A stretch of DNA of 64,000 nt from Microcebus murinus (GCF_040939455.1 NC_134110.1:98919001-98983000); one strand, 5' to 3'; counted from the stretch's first letter, positions 39,901-54,100 are shown. Made by a program: numbers and translations. Notes: generated from the sequence alone by a model not told the origin.

Positions 39901-41029
39901 GTAAGTAATAAAACTGAATAAAATCTAATATAATATAAATAAATATAAAATAAAACCTTAATATAAGTGATACAGCTGATAGGTACTTTGGAATTAATCC
40001 ATTTTATGAAATTGGGCTCTTCTTATTATAATACCATGTGCATTGTAGAAGATCAATCAAAAGTAATTTATGGAAGTTTTTGCTCAAGCAGATTTAATAC
40101 AAGTAAATCTGCAATATGGGAAGAGACAATAGCTAGAGAGAAGTACTAGGGTGTCAATATTTACTGTTTTTATATGGGTAGCTATCAGGAGCAAGGACTT
40201 ATGCCTTTCTGGTTCTATAGATAAGTCAAGTCAAAAAGGGCAAAATAAAATGATCAAACAAGGACAAAGAAGTCATCAAGTTATTAGTTATTTTTATTAG
40301 TTATTAGTTGTTATCAAGTTATTAGACCACCACCAGACACACTGACATCTGGATTTAGAGAGAAATAGAGGCAACAACTATGAAGCAGGGGAGACCAGTA
40401 CAATGTTGTTAAACTAAAATCAGAAATATAATCAATCAAGGGCAAGGCTTGAAATGGGTCAAGCACCTAGCACTTTATAGGTGCCTAATAATATCTGTTG
40501 AATGAGACTGGATTTATGGAAGGATTGGTTTGAACCAGGTGGAGAGAGAGAATAAAATCACAATAAGGAAAGGTGTCCTTCAGTATCTTAAGTCTTCACA
40601 GGACAGCCACCTAAATGTGATCCTGGATGTTGGGTTTACTATAGCCCATACTTGGCCCACATATGCCACAAAAGAGGCTACACCACTTGGAACCATTGTT
40701 CTCATTAGATTAGTTTAAACTATGCTTTCCATACTTTTTATATGAGTCAATATTTAAAGAAACTCTTTCTTGTGTTGATGGTCACTGCAAGTAAAAGTGA
40801 ACAATTGACTTCTTTTGCATGAGTAAGTAGTAATTTTAGAAATGACTATACCAAAAAGAGTCTGAGCTGTTTTTGTTGTTTTTCTATTTTAGTGTTGCAT
40901 GTTTACTTTTAAGTTCAGTTATACATTTGCATAGTTTATAGGGCTAAATCATGTTCAGTTCTGCAATATGAAAGGAGTACCTTTAACCCCTCATTCCCAT
41001 TTCCTTCTCCCACAAGAAACTATTTTCAT

Positions 41030-42800
41030 AGTTTGATGCTGCATTTTTCTGAGTGCTTCTAACTACATTTCAGCTCTTTCTGTTGCCTTGCCCTCTTTGA
41101 GTACAGTGTTGAATAAAAGTGGCAAAAACTGGTATCCTTGTCTTGTTCCTGATTTTGGGGAAAGCCTTCAGTTTTCCACCACTGAACATGATATTATCTA
41201 TGGGTTTTTCATAAATGCCCTTTATCATATTCAGTAAATTCTTTTCTATTCCTAATTTGTTGAATGTTTTTAGTATGAAAGGGTGTTGGATTTTGTCACA
41301 TGTGTATTTTTTGTATCAATTGAGTTGATTTTGCGTCCCCCCATTCATTCTATTTATATAGTATATTACAGTGGTATTCTATGTTGAACCAATCTCCAGT
41401 CCTGGGATGAATCCCAGATGATTATGGTGTATTGTCCTTTTATTATGCTTCTGGATTCAGTTTGCTAGTTTTATTGAAGATTTTTGTATCTTCATTTATA
41501 AGGGGTTTTGGTTTGTAATTTTCTCTATTTACATCTTTGGCTTTGTTATCAGCATAATGCTGACCATACATAATGAGTTAAGAAGGGTTCCCACCTCTTC
41601 TATGTTTTTGGAAGAGTTTGGGATGAATTTAGTATGAATTCTTCTTTAAATATTTGGCAGAATTCACCAGTGAAGACTTCAGTCCTAGGCTTCTTTTTAT
41701 TTGGGAGGATTTTGATACTGATTCAATCTCTTTACTTGCAATAGGACTATTCATATTTTCTATTTCTTCTTGAGTCATTTTTAATGTTTTTTTGTTTCTA
41801 GAGATTTTTTCCACTTCATCTAGGTCATCTAATTTGTTGGTATACAGATGTTCATAGCATTCATTACAATCCTTTTTATTTTTGTAAAGTCAGTAGCCAT
41901 ACCCCTGCTTTTATTTGTGATTTTAGCAATTCTCTATTTTTTTCCTTACTTAGGCTAGCTAAAAGTCTGTTAATTTTGTTGACCTTTTTTGAAGAACCAA
42001 CTTTTGGTTTCATTAATTTTATTGTTTTTATATTCTCTACTTTGTTCATCATCACTCTAATGTTTATTATTTCCTTCCTTATGCCAGCTTAGGGTTTAGT
42101 TTGCTCTTTCTTTTCTGTTTCCTTAAGATGTAAAGTTAGGTTATTTACTTTAGATTTTTCTTCTTTTTTAGTGTAGGCGTTTACAGCTGTAAGTTTCCCT
42201 CTGACCTCTACTTTCATTGTATTCTATATGTTTTTGTATGTTGTGTTTTTGTTTATATTCATTTCAAAGTATTTAATTTTGCTATAATTTCTTTTTTTGA
42301 CCTATTTGTTGCTTAAGAGTGTGTTGTTTAATTTACACATATTTTTGAATTTTTCACTTTTCCTTCTAGTATTGATTTCTAGTTTAATTCCATTGTGTTT
42401 GGACAAGAGACTCTAGATGATTTGTGTTTTTAAATTTTCAAGACTTGTTTTGTTACATAATGTGATTTATCCTGGCAAATGTTCCCTGTGTACCTAAAAA
42501 GAATTTTATGTTGTTAGGTGGAATGTTCTATAGATGTTAGGTCCAGTTGGTGTATATTCAAGTCCTTTATTTCCTTATTATTCTTTTCTCTAGTTGTTTT
42601 ATCTACTATTCAAGTTGGGTGTTGAAGTCTATTTCTCCATTCAGTTTTGTTAAATTTTATTATTACATTTCAGTGCCTTTGTGTTAGGTGTGCACATGTT
42701 TATAATTTCTGTATCTTTTTGATGAACTAACCCCTTTATCAGTATATGATGTCCTGACCCCTTTATCAGTGTATAATGTCCTGATCTAAACTGCTTTTAA
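41030..42800 (-). mobile_element. Old L1 ORF2, antisense, in intron A-B
   Basis: Antisense ORF2 words run across the stretch: gttgaataaaagtggcaaaa, tcttgttcctgattttgggg, ccactgaacatgatattatc, ttgtgtttggacaagagact and ggtccagttggtgtatattc. The frame is fully broken. It contains a 26-28 base tandem duplication at about 42730-42785. Confidence 0.8.
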
Positions 42801-42849
42801 GTGGATTTTGTGAAATTACATTGAAAATTGTTTCCTTGGCTCTTTATAG

Positions 42850-42936
42850 ATCACAGTTGGTGACATTGGAACACTCTTTAAGATTCGTATTGGTCATACC
42901 AACTATGGATGCTCACCTTCCTGGCACTGTAAGGAG
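42850..42936 (+). CDS. PLAT-domain exon B (centre of PLAT 1)
   Basis: The acceptor ggctctttatag and donor gag|gtaagg bound exactly 29 codons in phase 0/0. They read ITVGDIGTLFKIRIGH, then TNYGCSPSWHCKE. The G-x-L/F-x-x-I-x-I-G-H-x-N-x-G-x-x-P-x-W block is the signature centre of PLAT/LH2 domains. It continues exon A (phase 0 out) without a break. An exon of 87 bases with two proper splice sites and a precise domain block is unlikely by chance. Confidence 0.87.
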
Positions 42937-44200
42937 GTAAGGATATAGCAACACCTTCCCATCCTTTGCAAAATCCTCTGCAAATTTGTCTCAGGAATCA
43001 GCTCTCTAGGAGGCATTTCATGCCTATTGTGAGCTGATGGAATCAAACCTAGACCTTTTTAGTCGGTGCATTCTTGAAGGCAGGAGTATCATATGCTGTT
43101 ATTAATTAATTAATCCATAATTGATTGAGGGAAGCACCTCAACCAAACAATCCTTTCACCTCTCCACAAGGAAAACAAAATTACTGGGACTCTGGATAAA
43201 CTCATATAGCTTCTTGATAGAGTTGCACTACTGATGAAAAGATGACTAGCTGTGTGTCATTTGCTTCAGAAAGATTGTAAAGATAGACCATTGTGTTGTA
43301 ATAATCTACTAGATTTGAATACCAGCTCTGAAATTTAGTCTATTCATGCTAAGCAAGATAATGTTCCTTGAGTATTTTTAAGAGGAAAAAAAGAAAAAGA
43401 AAAGGCCTAAATTTTCTACATTGTTGAGAATGAAAAATTCTCCTTATTGCTATGATTGCCAGTAAATGCAGATATCCAGCATTGGAAATCATCGCCAGCT
43501 TGTCATCCATTTTTGTGTATAGTGTATTTATATCTTCTGTCACTTCAAAATAAATGATCTGTAACTAAACAAGTTTTCAAAATGCAAAGAAAATGTAGCC
43601 ATATTCCTAATATTCTTGGAAAACTTGGTCTTCTGTGGTTTATGATATATGAGAAAATTAATTGGAAATTCATGGAAGATGAGTAATTCCTTAAAAACAG
43701 ATTTGTAAAATTCCATTGGCAGGAATATATAGTTGTTAATAATGCCATCTTCTTTATATTAAAGCTATGAAGGAGTCTGAAGCAGAGTAATAAAATAAAA
43801 CTCACTTTATGAAAATAGAGAATGAAGAGGTCAGATTTCAAAATTCACAGTTACTGCCTGGCTTCTATGTGAAACAATGCTCTCTTTTGTGCTATATAGA
43901 ACTTTTGAAGTATGATATTCAAATTAATTCTTAAGTGATCATATATAATAATAATATCTTGTTTGACTCTCAGTAAGCTAAACTAATCAAAATTATCATT
44001 CATCCTTATGCCATCTCATTTGATTGATAACTGTTAAGCAAGATTACATTCATTATGAAACTGGGATACTGAGACAACTGTTAGCTTATCTGGAAAGATT
44101 ATATTGTATTGCAGAGAAATGATATCAAAATCAGGTCTTATAAGAATGGCTTTGAAAACCAATAGTTATTCTTTGTGGTTCTTAGGAACCTTTTCTAAAA
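42937..44200 (+). other. Intron between PLAT exons B and C (left part)
   Basis: Unique AT-rich DNA with no recognised exon or strong repeat. The rest of the intron holds a MER5-like element and Alus. Confidence 0.55.
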
Positions 44201-44204
44201 GTAA

Positions 44205-44620
44205 CACTGCATTGGAATCACAGTTGATGTGCATTTATAAATGTGAATTTCCACTTTGGCAGGCCAAAGGCAGGAAGATCACTTGAGGCCGGGAGTTTGA
44301 GACCAGCCTAGGCAACATAGTGAAACCCCATCTCTACCAAAAAAATAAAAAATTAGCCAGGCATAGTGACACACACCTATAGTCCTAGCTACTCAAGACT
44401 AAGGAGGATTTCTTGAGCCCAGGAGTTTGAGGCTTTAGTGAACTACAGTCATGCAACTGCACTCCAGCCTGGGCCACAGAGTGAGACCTTATTTCTAAAA
44501 AAAGAAAAAAAGTGAATTGCTGGACCTGTCCAAGACCCATAAATCTTAGTGCTGAAAATCTACCTTTTTAACAAGGTGATTTTTAAAATACAGTAAAGTT
44601 GAAAATCTCTGATTTAAGGT
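44205..44620. mobile_element. MER5A-like hAT fragment split by an Alu
   Basis: taacactgcattggaatcac on the left, and tctacctttttaacaaggtg with gaaaatctctgatttaag on the right, match MER5A words. An Alu lies between them. Confidence 0.55.
44251..44513 (+). mobile_element. Alu SINE, 5'-truncated, sense
   Basis: It starts within the left arm at actttggcaggccaaaggca and goes through gagaccagcctaggcaacat and actccagcctgggccacaga to an A-rich tail. About 20-30 bases of the 5' end are missing. Confidence 0.9.
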
Positions 44621-44952
44621 ATTTTAAAGGGAGTAAGATTAATTTATTAGATAAAATAATACCTCTCTAAAGCTTTTAAAAGAATAATAGTACCCTACTC
44701 ATGAAGGGCTAAGATTTAGAATCAGAAAACATAATTTCTGCTTTTTGATGATTTTTTACTTTTTTCAGTTTCCACCAGAATTTATTAACATTCTTGTTTA
44801 ACTCTGGGATAAATAGATATAATATGTTATATAATAGGTACCCAAATAAATAATTATTATTTGATTTTTATTCATTGCTAGGGATCCAAGGAAGGAACTA
44901 TATCAGTTTGAATCTGTAGTATATAAAATCTACCTCATGCTAATCTTTTATA

Positions 44953-45260
<308 letters not shown>

Positions 45261-45394
45261 TCATTTAAAAAAATTTCTAAGAGGTGGAAACTATCTCTTT
45301 CTAAATAGGAAAATATTAATGATATAAAATTTAGGAGGAAATTGATATTGTTTGATATAAACATTTCAAAATAGAGAAATTAGAAATAGAGAAA

Positions 45395-45520
45395 TTTAGG
45401 TGCAGCTGCTCAAGAGGATTACTTGAGCCCAGGAATTCAAGACCAGCCTGGGCAACATAGTAAGACCTGTCTCTAAAATAAATAAATAAATAAGTAAATA
45501 GATAAATAGATACAAATTTT
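45395..45520 (+). mobile_element. Alu monomer fragment, sense
   Basis: gcagctgctcaagaggatta, aattcaagaccagcctgggc and catagtaagacctgtctcta are followed by an AAAT/GATA-type tail. About half an Alu is present. Confidence 0.75.
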
Positions 45521-45716
45521 GAGATAGAGAAAAGAAATGCCATTGTACTTGAGATGTCAGTAAAAGAAGAAATTAGTCCTTTTCCTGTCAAGTAATCAAT
45601 TTCTAATATAAAAAATAGATCTTTGAGCTAGGTGGCAGGCTTGGATAAAAACGTTTGTTTGTCTCTGTGATAACACATTCCTACATTTTTTGCAAGTAAT
45701 ATTATTGTTATTGTAG

Positions 45717-45849
45717 ATACAATTGCAGAACATGAATTCTGGAAGTCAGTTTTATATACCTGTTCAACGATGGTTGGCACGGGATCAAGAAGATGGGGAA
45801 ATCTGTCGAGAATTTCCTATTTTAAATAAAGGACACCCTATCCTTCCAG
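45717..45849 (+). CDS. PLAT-domain exon C (end of PLAT 1)
   Basis: The acceptor ttattgttattgtag and donor cag|gtaggg bound 133 bases, phase 0 in and phase 1 out. They encode IQLQNMNSGSQFYIPVQRWL, then ARDQEDGEICREFPI. In LOXHD1-type repeats the same place carries I-x-I-x-D/N ... Y-x-F-x-C-x-x-W-L-x-x-x-x-D-D-x-x-x-x-R-x-L. Here FYIPVQRWLARDQEDGEICREFP fits that pattern, with a proline in the position often held by phenylalanine or cysteine. The last residues (KGHPILP) lead into the next domain. Confidence 0.87.
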
Positions 45850-47489
45850 GTAGGGAAGATCCAACTCTAGAACACACATATAAAACTTGTTTCCCTAAAT
45901 GCTGAAGGACAGGGAACTCAATAAGTATATGTTGAGTAAATGTATAAGTGAATAAATGAATGAATAAGGACTGCTAGCTTCTTATCAGCTACCTCTCTGG
46001 TGTGGCAGCTGCATCTAAATGCTTTTTAGTTGTTTCACATGCTGGCGTTCAGGAATATGTTCTGGTCAACAGTTAGCCCTGTTAGAAGGTCAGCTGGAAT
46101 ATCCCTTCATCAAAATAAGGAAATTAATTCTTAAAAGGTCATGACAAAATTGACTGTCAAATGAAGTTACTCCAGGACTAAGAATTGCAAGTCAATGTGT
46201 ATTTTGCCCACCAGACTCTGCCTTATTTTTGAAAATTTATCTATTTGATCAGGAAATGAAAACACAACTGCTCAGTGACTTTCTAAATGTTTGGCCAGAA
46301 GTAGAGATGTGTTCAAGCCTTGTGTAAATATGGCTGAGAGTAGGCTCTTGATCTACTCAGGGTTAGGTAGTCATTGCTCCCCACCACAAGAATTCAGGGT
46401 GACTGTCCGTAAGAGCCATTTGCTCTTGGATCTGCTGGCTCAGTTTTGGAAGAGAATGGGATAAGGGTCTATGAGAATTATTAAATGGACAATTGGTAAA
46501 AATAGATTTTTCTCCAGTCCAGGCTATGTTCCACCAAAAATGTGATAGGTTAGTTTTCTAAAGAATAAGTAATGGTAAGTATTATCTGACATTAGTCTTA
46601 GGTACATACCAACCTGTGTAGCTTTTCGGGGGAACATAAACTGCTGAAAGATTTGCACAGACTCATAATTCATTTGTGGTTTTTAAATAAGGTGTGAAAA
46701 ACTCTTCTTAAGTTTCTAGTTAAGATATTTTTGAAAAGACATGAATAGATCTATTTAGGCTTGCATGAACATTGTTTTTTGCCATTTATAACCATTTTTC
46801 TCACTATTTATAAGCATTGTTCTCACCATTCTTCCTTTCACCTGAGGAGATATTCACCTGGTGCTGTGTTCTTAGCCACTGTTAATAATGATGCAAAGGT
46901 CACTTTTTGCTTTTTTCTCTCTCTATTTTAACTGCAATATTCTCCTCAAAGAAGGCATACTCTGCAAATGTGTACAGATTTTACTTGCTTTCCCTGCTCG
47001 GTACTTTTGCTTTATTAATAAATATTTTTCTTTTCAGTTTTTGCACATGGCTTGGTATTCTAACCATACCCTGTCATGTGCTTAAACTTGGCAAGCCTTT
47101 AGTTATCAGCAGTACATATAACAAGTGATAGCTGACCCTAGCCATATTTTTACCTAGTATTCTAGCAAAGATTGATGCTGTGTCTGAAATGATATCATTG
47201 CAGACAAGCAACACCTTCACTAGAGATAGACACACCAGTTCTAGGTGGTACAAATAAGGAAAGCTGGATTAATTTTTTTTTGCCATGTTTTGTTCCTTTA
47301 AGCCTATAAAGAGTTACAGTAATATTTGTCATTTAAGGCAAAAGGAACTATAAAAGAGTCTACCTGGTTTATGAGATTACTATCATGTGTTACTGAAAAC
47401 ATGTGTTTTGTAATTATGGAAAAATTTCTTATAGAGGATAAAGGGTTGCTAAGTAAACTGACCAAAAGTGGGCTCTCTCAGGCTGTGTG
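45850..47489 (+). other. Intron between PLAT exons C and D (left part)
   Basis: Unique sequence with no recognised repeat, exon or RNA gene. Short open frames are uninformative. Confidence 0.5.
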
Positions 47490-49200
47490 AGCTATTTTTT
47501 TAAATTTTTATTTTTAATTGTGATAACTAACACAGACATTAAATTTACTATCTTAAACATTTTTTAAATGTGCAGTTCAGGAGTGTTAGTGTATTTATAT
47601 TATTGTGCAGGAGGTCTCTAGAACTTTTGCATCTTACAAACCTGGAACTCTATACCCATTAAATACTAATTCTCCTTTCTCCCTTCCTTGCCCTTGGCAA
47701 CCACCTTTCTACTTTCTGTTTCTTTGATTTTAACTACTTTAGATACATCTAATGAGTGTAATCATATAGTATTTGTCCTTTTGTGATTGGATTATTTTAC
47801 TTAATGTAATAATGTTCTCAAGATTCGTCCATGACCTAGCATGCAGCAGGATTTCCTTCCTTTTTAAGACTGCATAATACTTCATTGTATATATATACCA
47901 TGATTTCTTTATCCATTCATCTTGCAACGGATACTTGGATTGCTTCCACCTCCTAGCTATCATGAATAGTGTTGTGATGAACATAGGTGTACAAATAATA
48001 TACAAATAATAAATATCTATGAGATTTTACTTTGAATTCTTTTGGATATATACCCAGAAATAGGATTGCTGGATCATATGGTAATCCTATTTTTAATTTT
48101 TGAGGAATCTTCACACTGTTTTCATATTAGTTGAACCATTTTACATTCCTACCAATAGTGCACAGAGGTTCCAATTTCTCTGCATTCTCCCCAATGCTTG
48201 ATTTTTCTTTTATTGATATTGTCCATCCTCATGGGTATGAGGTGGTTTTCCAATGTGTTTCTTTAACAATTAATAATGTTGAATTTTTATAGGCTTGTTG
48301 GCTATCTGTATATCTTCTTTGAAGAATTGTCTACTCAAGCTGTTTTTCTATTTTTTAATTGAGTTGTCTGTTTCTTGTTGTTGAGTTGTAGGAGTTCCTT
48401 ATATTTTCTGGATATTAATCCCTTATCAGATACTTGATTTAGAAATATTTTCTGCAGTGCTGTAAGTTGCCTGCTCACACTGTTGATTGTTTTCTTTGCT
48501 GTGCAGAAGTTTGTAAGTTTGATGTAGCCCCACTTGTCTACTTTTGGTTTTGTTGCCTGTGATTTTGGTGTCATATCCAAGAAATCATTGCCAAATTTGA
48601 TATCCTGAAGCTTTTCCCCTGTTTTTGTCTAGGAATTTAATGTATTTAGGTCATATATTTAGCTTTTCAATCCATTTTTAGTTAATATCTATATATGATA
48701 GAAGACAAGGGGCCAACCTCATTCTTTTGCATGTGAATATCTGGTTTACTCAACACCAGTTGTTGAAGAGACTGTCTTTCCCTCATTGTGTGGCCTTGGG
48801 ACCCTTGTTGAAATAATTTGAGCACGTCCTTCAGAATTTATTTCTGAGCTCTCTATTCTATTTATTGGTCTGTCTGTCATTATGCCAGTATTGCACTGCC
48901 TTTATTATTATTGTCTGGTAGTATGTTGTCAAATTAAGAAGTGTGAAGCCTCTCACTTTGTTCTTCATCAAGATTCTTTTGACTATTTGGGGGTCTCTTG
49001 ACATTCCATATGAATTTTAGAATTATTTTTTCTATTTCTATAAAAAATTCTGTTGGGATTTTGGTAGGAATTGCACTGAATCTGTAGATTGCTTTGGGTA
49101 ATATGGACATTTTAACAATATTAAGTCTGAGGTTGCTAAGATCTACAGTAAGAATGCATCTTCTATTCATGAAATTGTGCAGTTTATTGTTGAAGTTGTT
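47490..49200 (-). mobile_element. Old L1 3' half, antisense
   Basis: The antisense 3' UTR (cttaaacattttttaaatgt, gcagttcaggagtgttagtg) is followed by ORF2 with ataggattgctggatcatat, cattcttttgcatgtgaata and aatatggacattttaacaat. Remnant open pieces at 47739-48005, 48335-48580 and 48934-49170 are ORF2 relics. Confidence 0.85.
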
Positions 49201-49444
49201 CTGTTTTAGTATTAGTTATTGTTGTTAATCTCTTACTGTGCCTAATTTATAAATTAAACTTTATCATAGGTACGTATGTATATAGGAAAAAATAGTGTAT
49301 ATAGAATTTGTTAGTACCTGCAGTTTCAGGCATCTACTGGGGATCTTGGCCCATATCCACTGTGTATACAGGGAGACTACTATACTTACTTTTTTGTTAC
49401 AAGTAGTGCTTGGTACCTAAAACTTATTTTTCTTTTGTTGCCAG

Positions 49445-49596
49445 TGACAATATATGAAGTGTATGTGGCAACAGGTGAACTATGGAATGCTGGAACAGTA
49501 GCCAATGTCTACATTTCTATCCATGGGGAAAAAGGAGATACAGGATCCAGACAACTATTTAGATCAAAGAGCTCCTTCAACTTTTTAAGAGGACAA
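49445..49596 (+). CDS. PLAT-domain exon D (first half of PLAT 2)
   Basis: The acceptor tttcttttgttgccag and donor caa|gtaagc bound 152 bases, phase 1 in and phase 0 out, so it joins exon C exactly. It encodes TIYEVYVATGELWNAGTVAN, then VYISIHGEKGDTGSRQLF and NFLRGQ. This is the start of a second PLAT/LH2 domain, with the canonical Y-x-V-x-V-x-T-G-x-x-x-x-A-G-T-x-A-N-V-Y-I-x-I-x-G-x-x-G-D-T-G-S-R order. It is closer to the family consensus than PLAT 1. Like exon A, it supplies the strands up to the F-x-x-G-x loop. Confidence 0.9.
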
Positions 49597-49634
49597 GTAA
49601 GCAAAAGTTCTTATTTTAAAAAGATCAATAGTAG

Positions 49635-50217
49635 CAAAAATACATAAAATTTACCATCTTAATAATTTTAAGTGCACAGTTTAGTAGTGTTAAATATATT
49701 CACATTGTTGTACAATAGCTACTCATAACTTTTTCACTTCCAAAACTGGAGATCTATTACTATTAAATAACAACTCCCCATTCCCTTCCAGCCCCCTTCA
49801 GTCCCTGGTAACCAACATTCTACTTATTCTACTTTCTGTTTCTATATGTTTAACTACTTTAGATACCTCATATAGGTGAAATCATTTAGTAATTGTCTTT
49901 TTGTGAATGGCTTATTTCACTTTAGCATAATGTTCTCAATCATGTGACAGGATTTCCTTTCATTTTAAGGCTGAATAATATTCTATTTTTTGTGTGTATA
50001 TGCACATATACTACGGTACTACATTTTGTTTATCAGTTCATCCATTAATGGACATTTGGATTGCCTCTACCTCTTGGTGATTGTGGATAATGCTATTATT
50101 TACATGGATGCGCAGATAGCTCTTTGAGACCATCCTTTCAATTATTTTGAATATATATCCCAAGAGTGGGATTGCTGGATCATATGGTAGTTTGTTTTTA
50201 ATTTTTTGAGAAACTGC
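49635..50217 (-). mobile_element. Old L1 3' end, antisense
   Basis: ttttaagtgcacagtttagt, attcacattgttgtacaata, ccctggtaaccaacattcta and gggattgctggatcatatgg are antisense L1M 3' UTR and ORF2-end words. It begins within 40 bases of the exon D donor. Confidence 0.8.
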
Positions 50218-50219
50218 CA

Positions 50220-50805
50220 CACTGCTGAGTCTTGGAGGATAGCTACTGTAAGTGTTCCTGCACCCATTTAAAACTGCCTGTTCTATATGGTCCTAGGGAA
50301 CCCTCAGATGCTGAACCCCTACATTCCCAGAGCTAGGTGATTTAGGAACCAATCCTTTAGGTGAGAGCTATAAAGTAGGGGTGCTGTACGTGTAGACAAA
50401 CACTTTCCAGGGAGAAGCTGGAGACTTGGATTTGTTGCTGCTGTGAGCTAGGGTGAAAAGGCCTGGGAAATGCCCACATGCCCCATTCAGGCTCTGGGAA
50501 GCTTACTAATTATCTGCCTCGTAGATTTCCAGATGCAGATAGGTAGAATCCTGATCCTCCTGATCCCAGACAACAGCTGGGATTGTATGCAGTCAAACCC
50601 CTTCCAGGGAGAAAGTGGGAGTTAGACATTTTACTCTGCTCACTTTGCTGACTCCAGGGAGATAGCTGCCTGTTTAAAACCATCTCCTTGTTTTCTGTGG
50701 TTCCAGGGGATTTCAAATGCTGAGCCCCATTCACTTCCAGAAGTAGTCAATTTAGAGGGCAGTACTTTGGGTGGCATCCATAAAAGTTGGGATGCTATAT
50801 GTGTG
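50220..50805 (-). mobile_element. Old L1 5' UTR, antisense (left part)
   Basis: GC-richer, internally repetitive DNA (ttccagggagaa occurs at about 50405 and 50605). With 57516-57780, which contains the typical antisense start tctgccatcttgttgacatc, it forms one L1M 5' UTR. That UTR is split by the hAT and L1 insertions. It abuts an L1 3' end directly, suggesting an internally deleted copy. Confidence 0.6.
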
Positions 50806-51102
50806 GTCTAAACCAGGCATCCTCAGACTATGCCCTGTAGGCCACATGCGGGTGTTTTTGCCCATTTGTTTTTTTTTTTTTTTTTTAATTTTTTTTTATT
50901 TTGGCATATTATGGGGGTACAGATTTTAAGGTTTCAATAAATGCCCATTTCCCCCCCTCCCCCCAAAAGTCTGAGTCTCCATCATGACCATCCCCCAGAT
51001 GGTGCACATCTCACTCATTATGTATGTATATACCCGCCCCCCTCCCCCCTGCCCAATACCCTATTACTGTAGTACCTATGTGTCCACTTAGGTGCTACTC
51101 AG

Positions 51103-54100
51103 TTAATACCAGTTTGCTGGAGAATATATCTGTTGCGTGCTTTTCCATTCTTGGGATACTTCACTTAGTAGTATGGGTTCCAGCTCTAACCAGGAAAATA
51201 TAAGATGTGCTATATCACCATTGTTTCTTAGAGCTGAATAGTACTCCATGGTATACATATACCACATTTTATTAATCCATTCTTGGATTGACGGGCACTT
51301 GGGCTGTTTCCACAGCCTTGCAATTATGAATTGCGCTGCTATAAACATTCGAGTGCAGGTGTCTTTTTTGTAGAGTGTCACTGGATCATTTGGGTAGATG
51401 CCCAGCAATGGGATTGCTGGATCAAATGGTAGATTCACTTGTATCGCTTTAAGGTATCTCCATATTGCTTTCCACAGAGGTTGAACTAGTTTGCAGTCCC
51501 ACCAGCAGTGTAGGAGTGTTCCTCTCTCTCCGCAACCACGCCAGCATTTATTGTTTGGAGATTTTTTGATGAAGGCCATTCTTACTGGGGTTAAGTGATA
51601 TCTCATTGTGGTTTTGATTTGCATTTCCCTGATGATTAAAGATGTTGAGCATTTCTTCATATGTTTGTTGGCCATTCTTCTGTCTTCTTTAGAAAAATTT
51701 CTGTTCAAGTCCTTTGCTCACTTTTTAATGGGGTTATTTGATTTTTTCTTCCTAATTTTCGTGAGTTCTAAGTATATTCTAGTTATCAGTCCCTTATCGG
51801 ATGCATAGGATGCAAAAATTTTCTCTCATTCTGTAGGTTGTCTGTTTACTTTCATGACTATTTCTTTGGCTGTGCAGAAGCTTTGTAGTTTGATCATGTC
51901 CCATTTATTTATTTTTGTTGCTGCTGTGATTGCCTTTGGGGACTTCTTCATAAACTCTTTGCCCAGGCCGATGTCTAGGAGAGTGTTTCCAACTTTTTCC
52001 TCTAGAGTTCTAATAGTTTCATATATTAGGTTTAAGTCTGTTATCCAGCGTGAGTTGGTTTTTGTGAGAGGTGAGAGGTGTGGGTCCTGTTCTAGCCTTC
52101 TACAGGTGGCTATCCAGTTTTCCCAGCACCATTTATTGAAGAGAGATTCTTTTCCCCAGCGTATGTTTTTGTCTGCTTTGTCAAAGATTAGATGGCTATA
52201 TGAGGATGGTTTTATATCAGGATTCTCACATCTGTTCCACTGGTCAATATTCCTGTTTTTGTGCCAATACCATATTGTTTTAATTACTACAGCTTTGTAG
52301 TATAGTTTGATATCTGGCATATTAATGCCTCCCATTTTGTTTTTGTTGCCTAGAATTGCTCTTGATATTCGGGGTCTTCTTTGGTTCCATACGAAGCGTA
52401 AAATTATTTTTTCTATATCTGTGAAGAATGCTGATGGGATTTTAATAGGTATTGCATTGAATCTGTAGGTCAGTTTGGGTAGTATAGACATTTCGATGAT
52501 ATTGAGTCTGCCGATCCACGAGCATGGTATGGATTTCCATCTGTTTACATCCTCTGCTATTTCCTTCCTCAGTGTTTCATAGTTCTCCCTGTAGAGGTCT
52601 TTTACCTCTTTGGTTAAATATATTCCTAGGTACTTTAATTTCTTTGTTGCTATTGTGAAGGGAATTGAGTCTTTGATTTGGTTCTCAATTAGATTGTTGT
52701 TGGCGTATATGAATGCCTCTGATTTCTGTGTATTGATTTTGTATCCTGAGACTTTACTAAATTCATTGATCAGTTCCAGGAGTTTCTTGGTTGAATCCTT
52801 GGGGTTTTCTAGATACAATATCATATCATCAGCAAACAGTGAAAGTTTGATCTCTTCTGCCCCTATTTGGATACCTTTGATTCCATTTTCCTGTCTGATT
52901 GCTGTAGCCAAGACTTCCAGCACTATGTTGAACAGAAGTGGAGATAGTGGGCAGCCTTGTCTGGTTCCAGTTCTAAGTGGGAATGATTTCAATCTTTCCC
53001 CATTCAGTATGATGTTGGCTATGGGTCTGTCATATATGGCTTGTATCATTTTTAGGTATGTCCCTTCTATGCCTATTTTCTTAAGTGTTCGTATCATGAA
53101 AGGGTGTTGAATTTTGTCAAAAGCTTTTTCTGCATCTATTGAAAGAATCATGTGGTCTTTGTTTTTGCTTCTGTTTATGTGGTGAATTGCATTTATAGAT
53201 TTACGTATGTTGAACCATCCCTGCATCCCTGGGATGAAGCCCACTTGGTCGTGGTGGATTATTTTTTTGATAAGTGTCTGGATTCGGTTAGCTAAGATTT
53301 TGTTGAAAATTTTTGCATCTATATTCATTAGGGATATTGGTCTATAGTTTTCTTTTTTTGTTGCATCCTTTCCTGGTTTTGGTATCAGAGTAATATTCGC
53401 TTCATAAAAGGTGTCGGGGAGGTTTCCGTTCTTCTCGATGTTGTGGAATAGTTTCTGCAAGATAGGTACTAGTTCTTCTTTGTAAGTATGGTAAAATTCA
53501 GGTGTGAAGCCATCTGGACCTTTTCTTTTTAGGGAGATTTTTAATTGCTGTTTCTATTTCAGCTGTTGAGATTGGTCTGTTCAGGGAATCTATTTCTTCC
53601 TGGTTGAGCCTAGGGAGGTTGTGTGTTTCTAGAAATTTGTCCATTTCCTCCACATTTTCCAGTTTGTGTGCATAAAGATTTTTGTAGTATTCATAAATTG
53701 TATCTTGTATCTCTTTGGGATCAGTTGTGATATCTCCTTTTTTATTCCTGATGGAGCTTATTAGAGATTTCTCTTTTCTGCTTTTCGTTAGCTTAGCCAA
53801 TGGTGTGTCAATTTTGTTTATTTTTTCAAGAACCAGCTTTTTGTTTTATTAATCTCCTGAATAGCTTTCCTGTTTTCAATTTCGTTTAGTTCTGATTTGA
53901 TCTTGTTGATTTCACTTCTTCTGCTGGGTTTGGGGTTGGTCTGTTCTTCTTTTTCCAGCTCTTTGAGTCGTTCCATTAGATTGTCTATTTGTGATCTTCT
54001 TGCCTTTTGGTTATAGGCATTTATGGAGATAAACTTTCCTCTCAGAACTGCTTTAGCTGTGTCCCAGAGGAGTTGATAACTTGTCTCTCCATTGTCGTTT

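Noticed and set aside
51608..53110. + strand frames of 66-166 codons
   Set aside because: They are antisense shadows of L1 ORF2.
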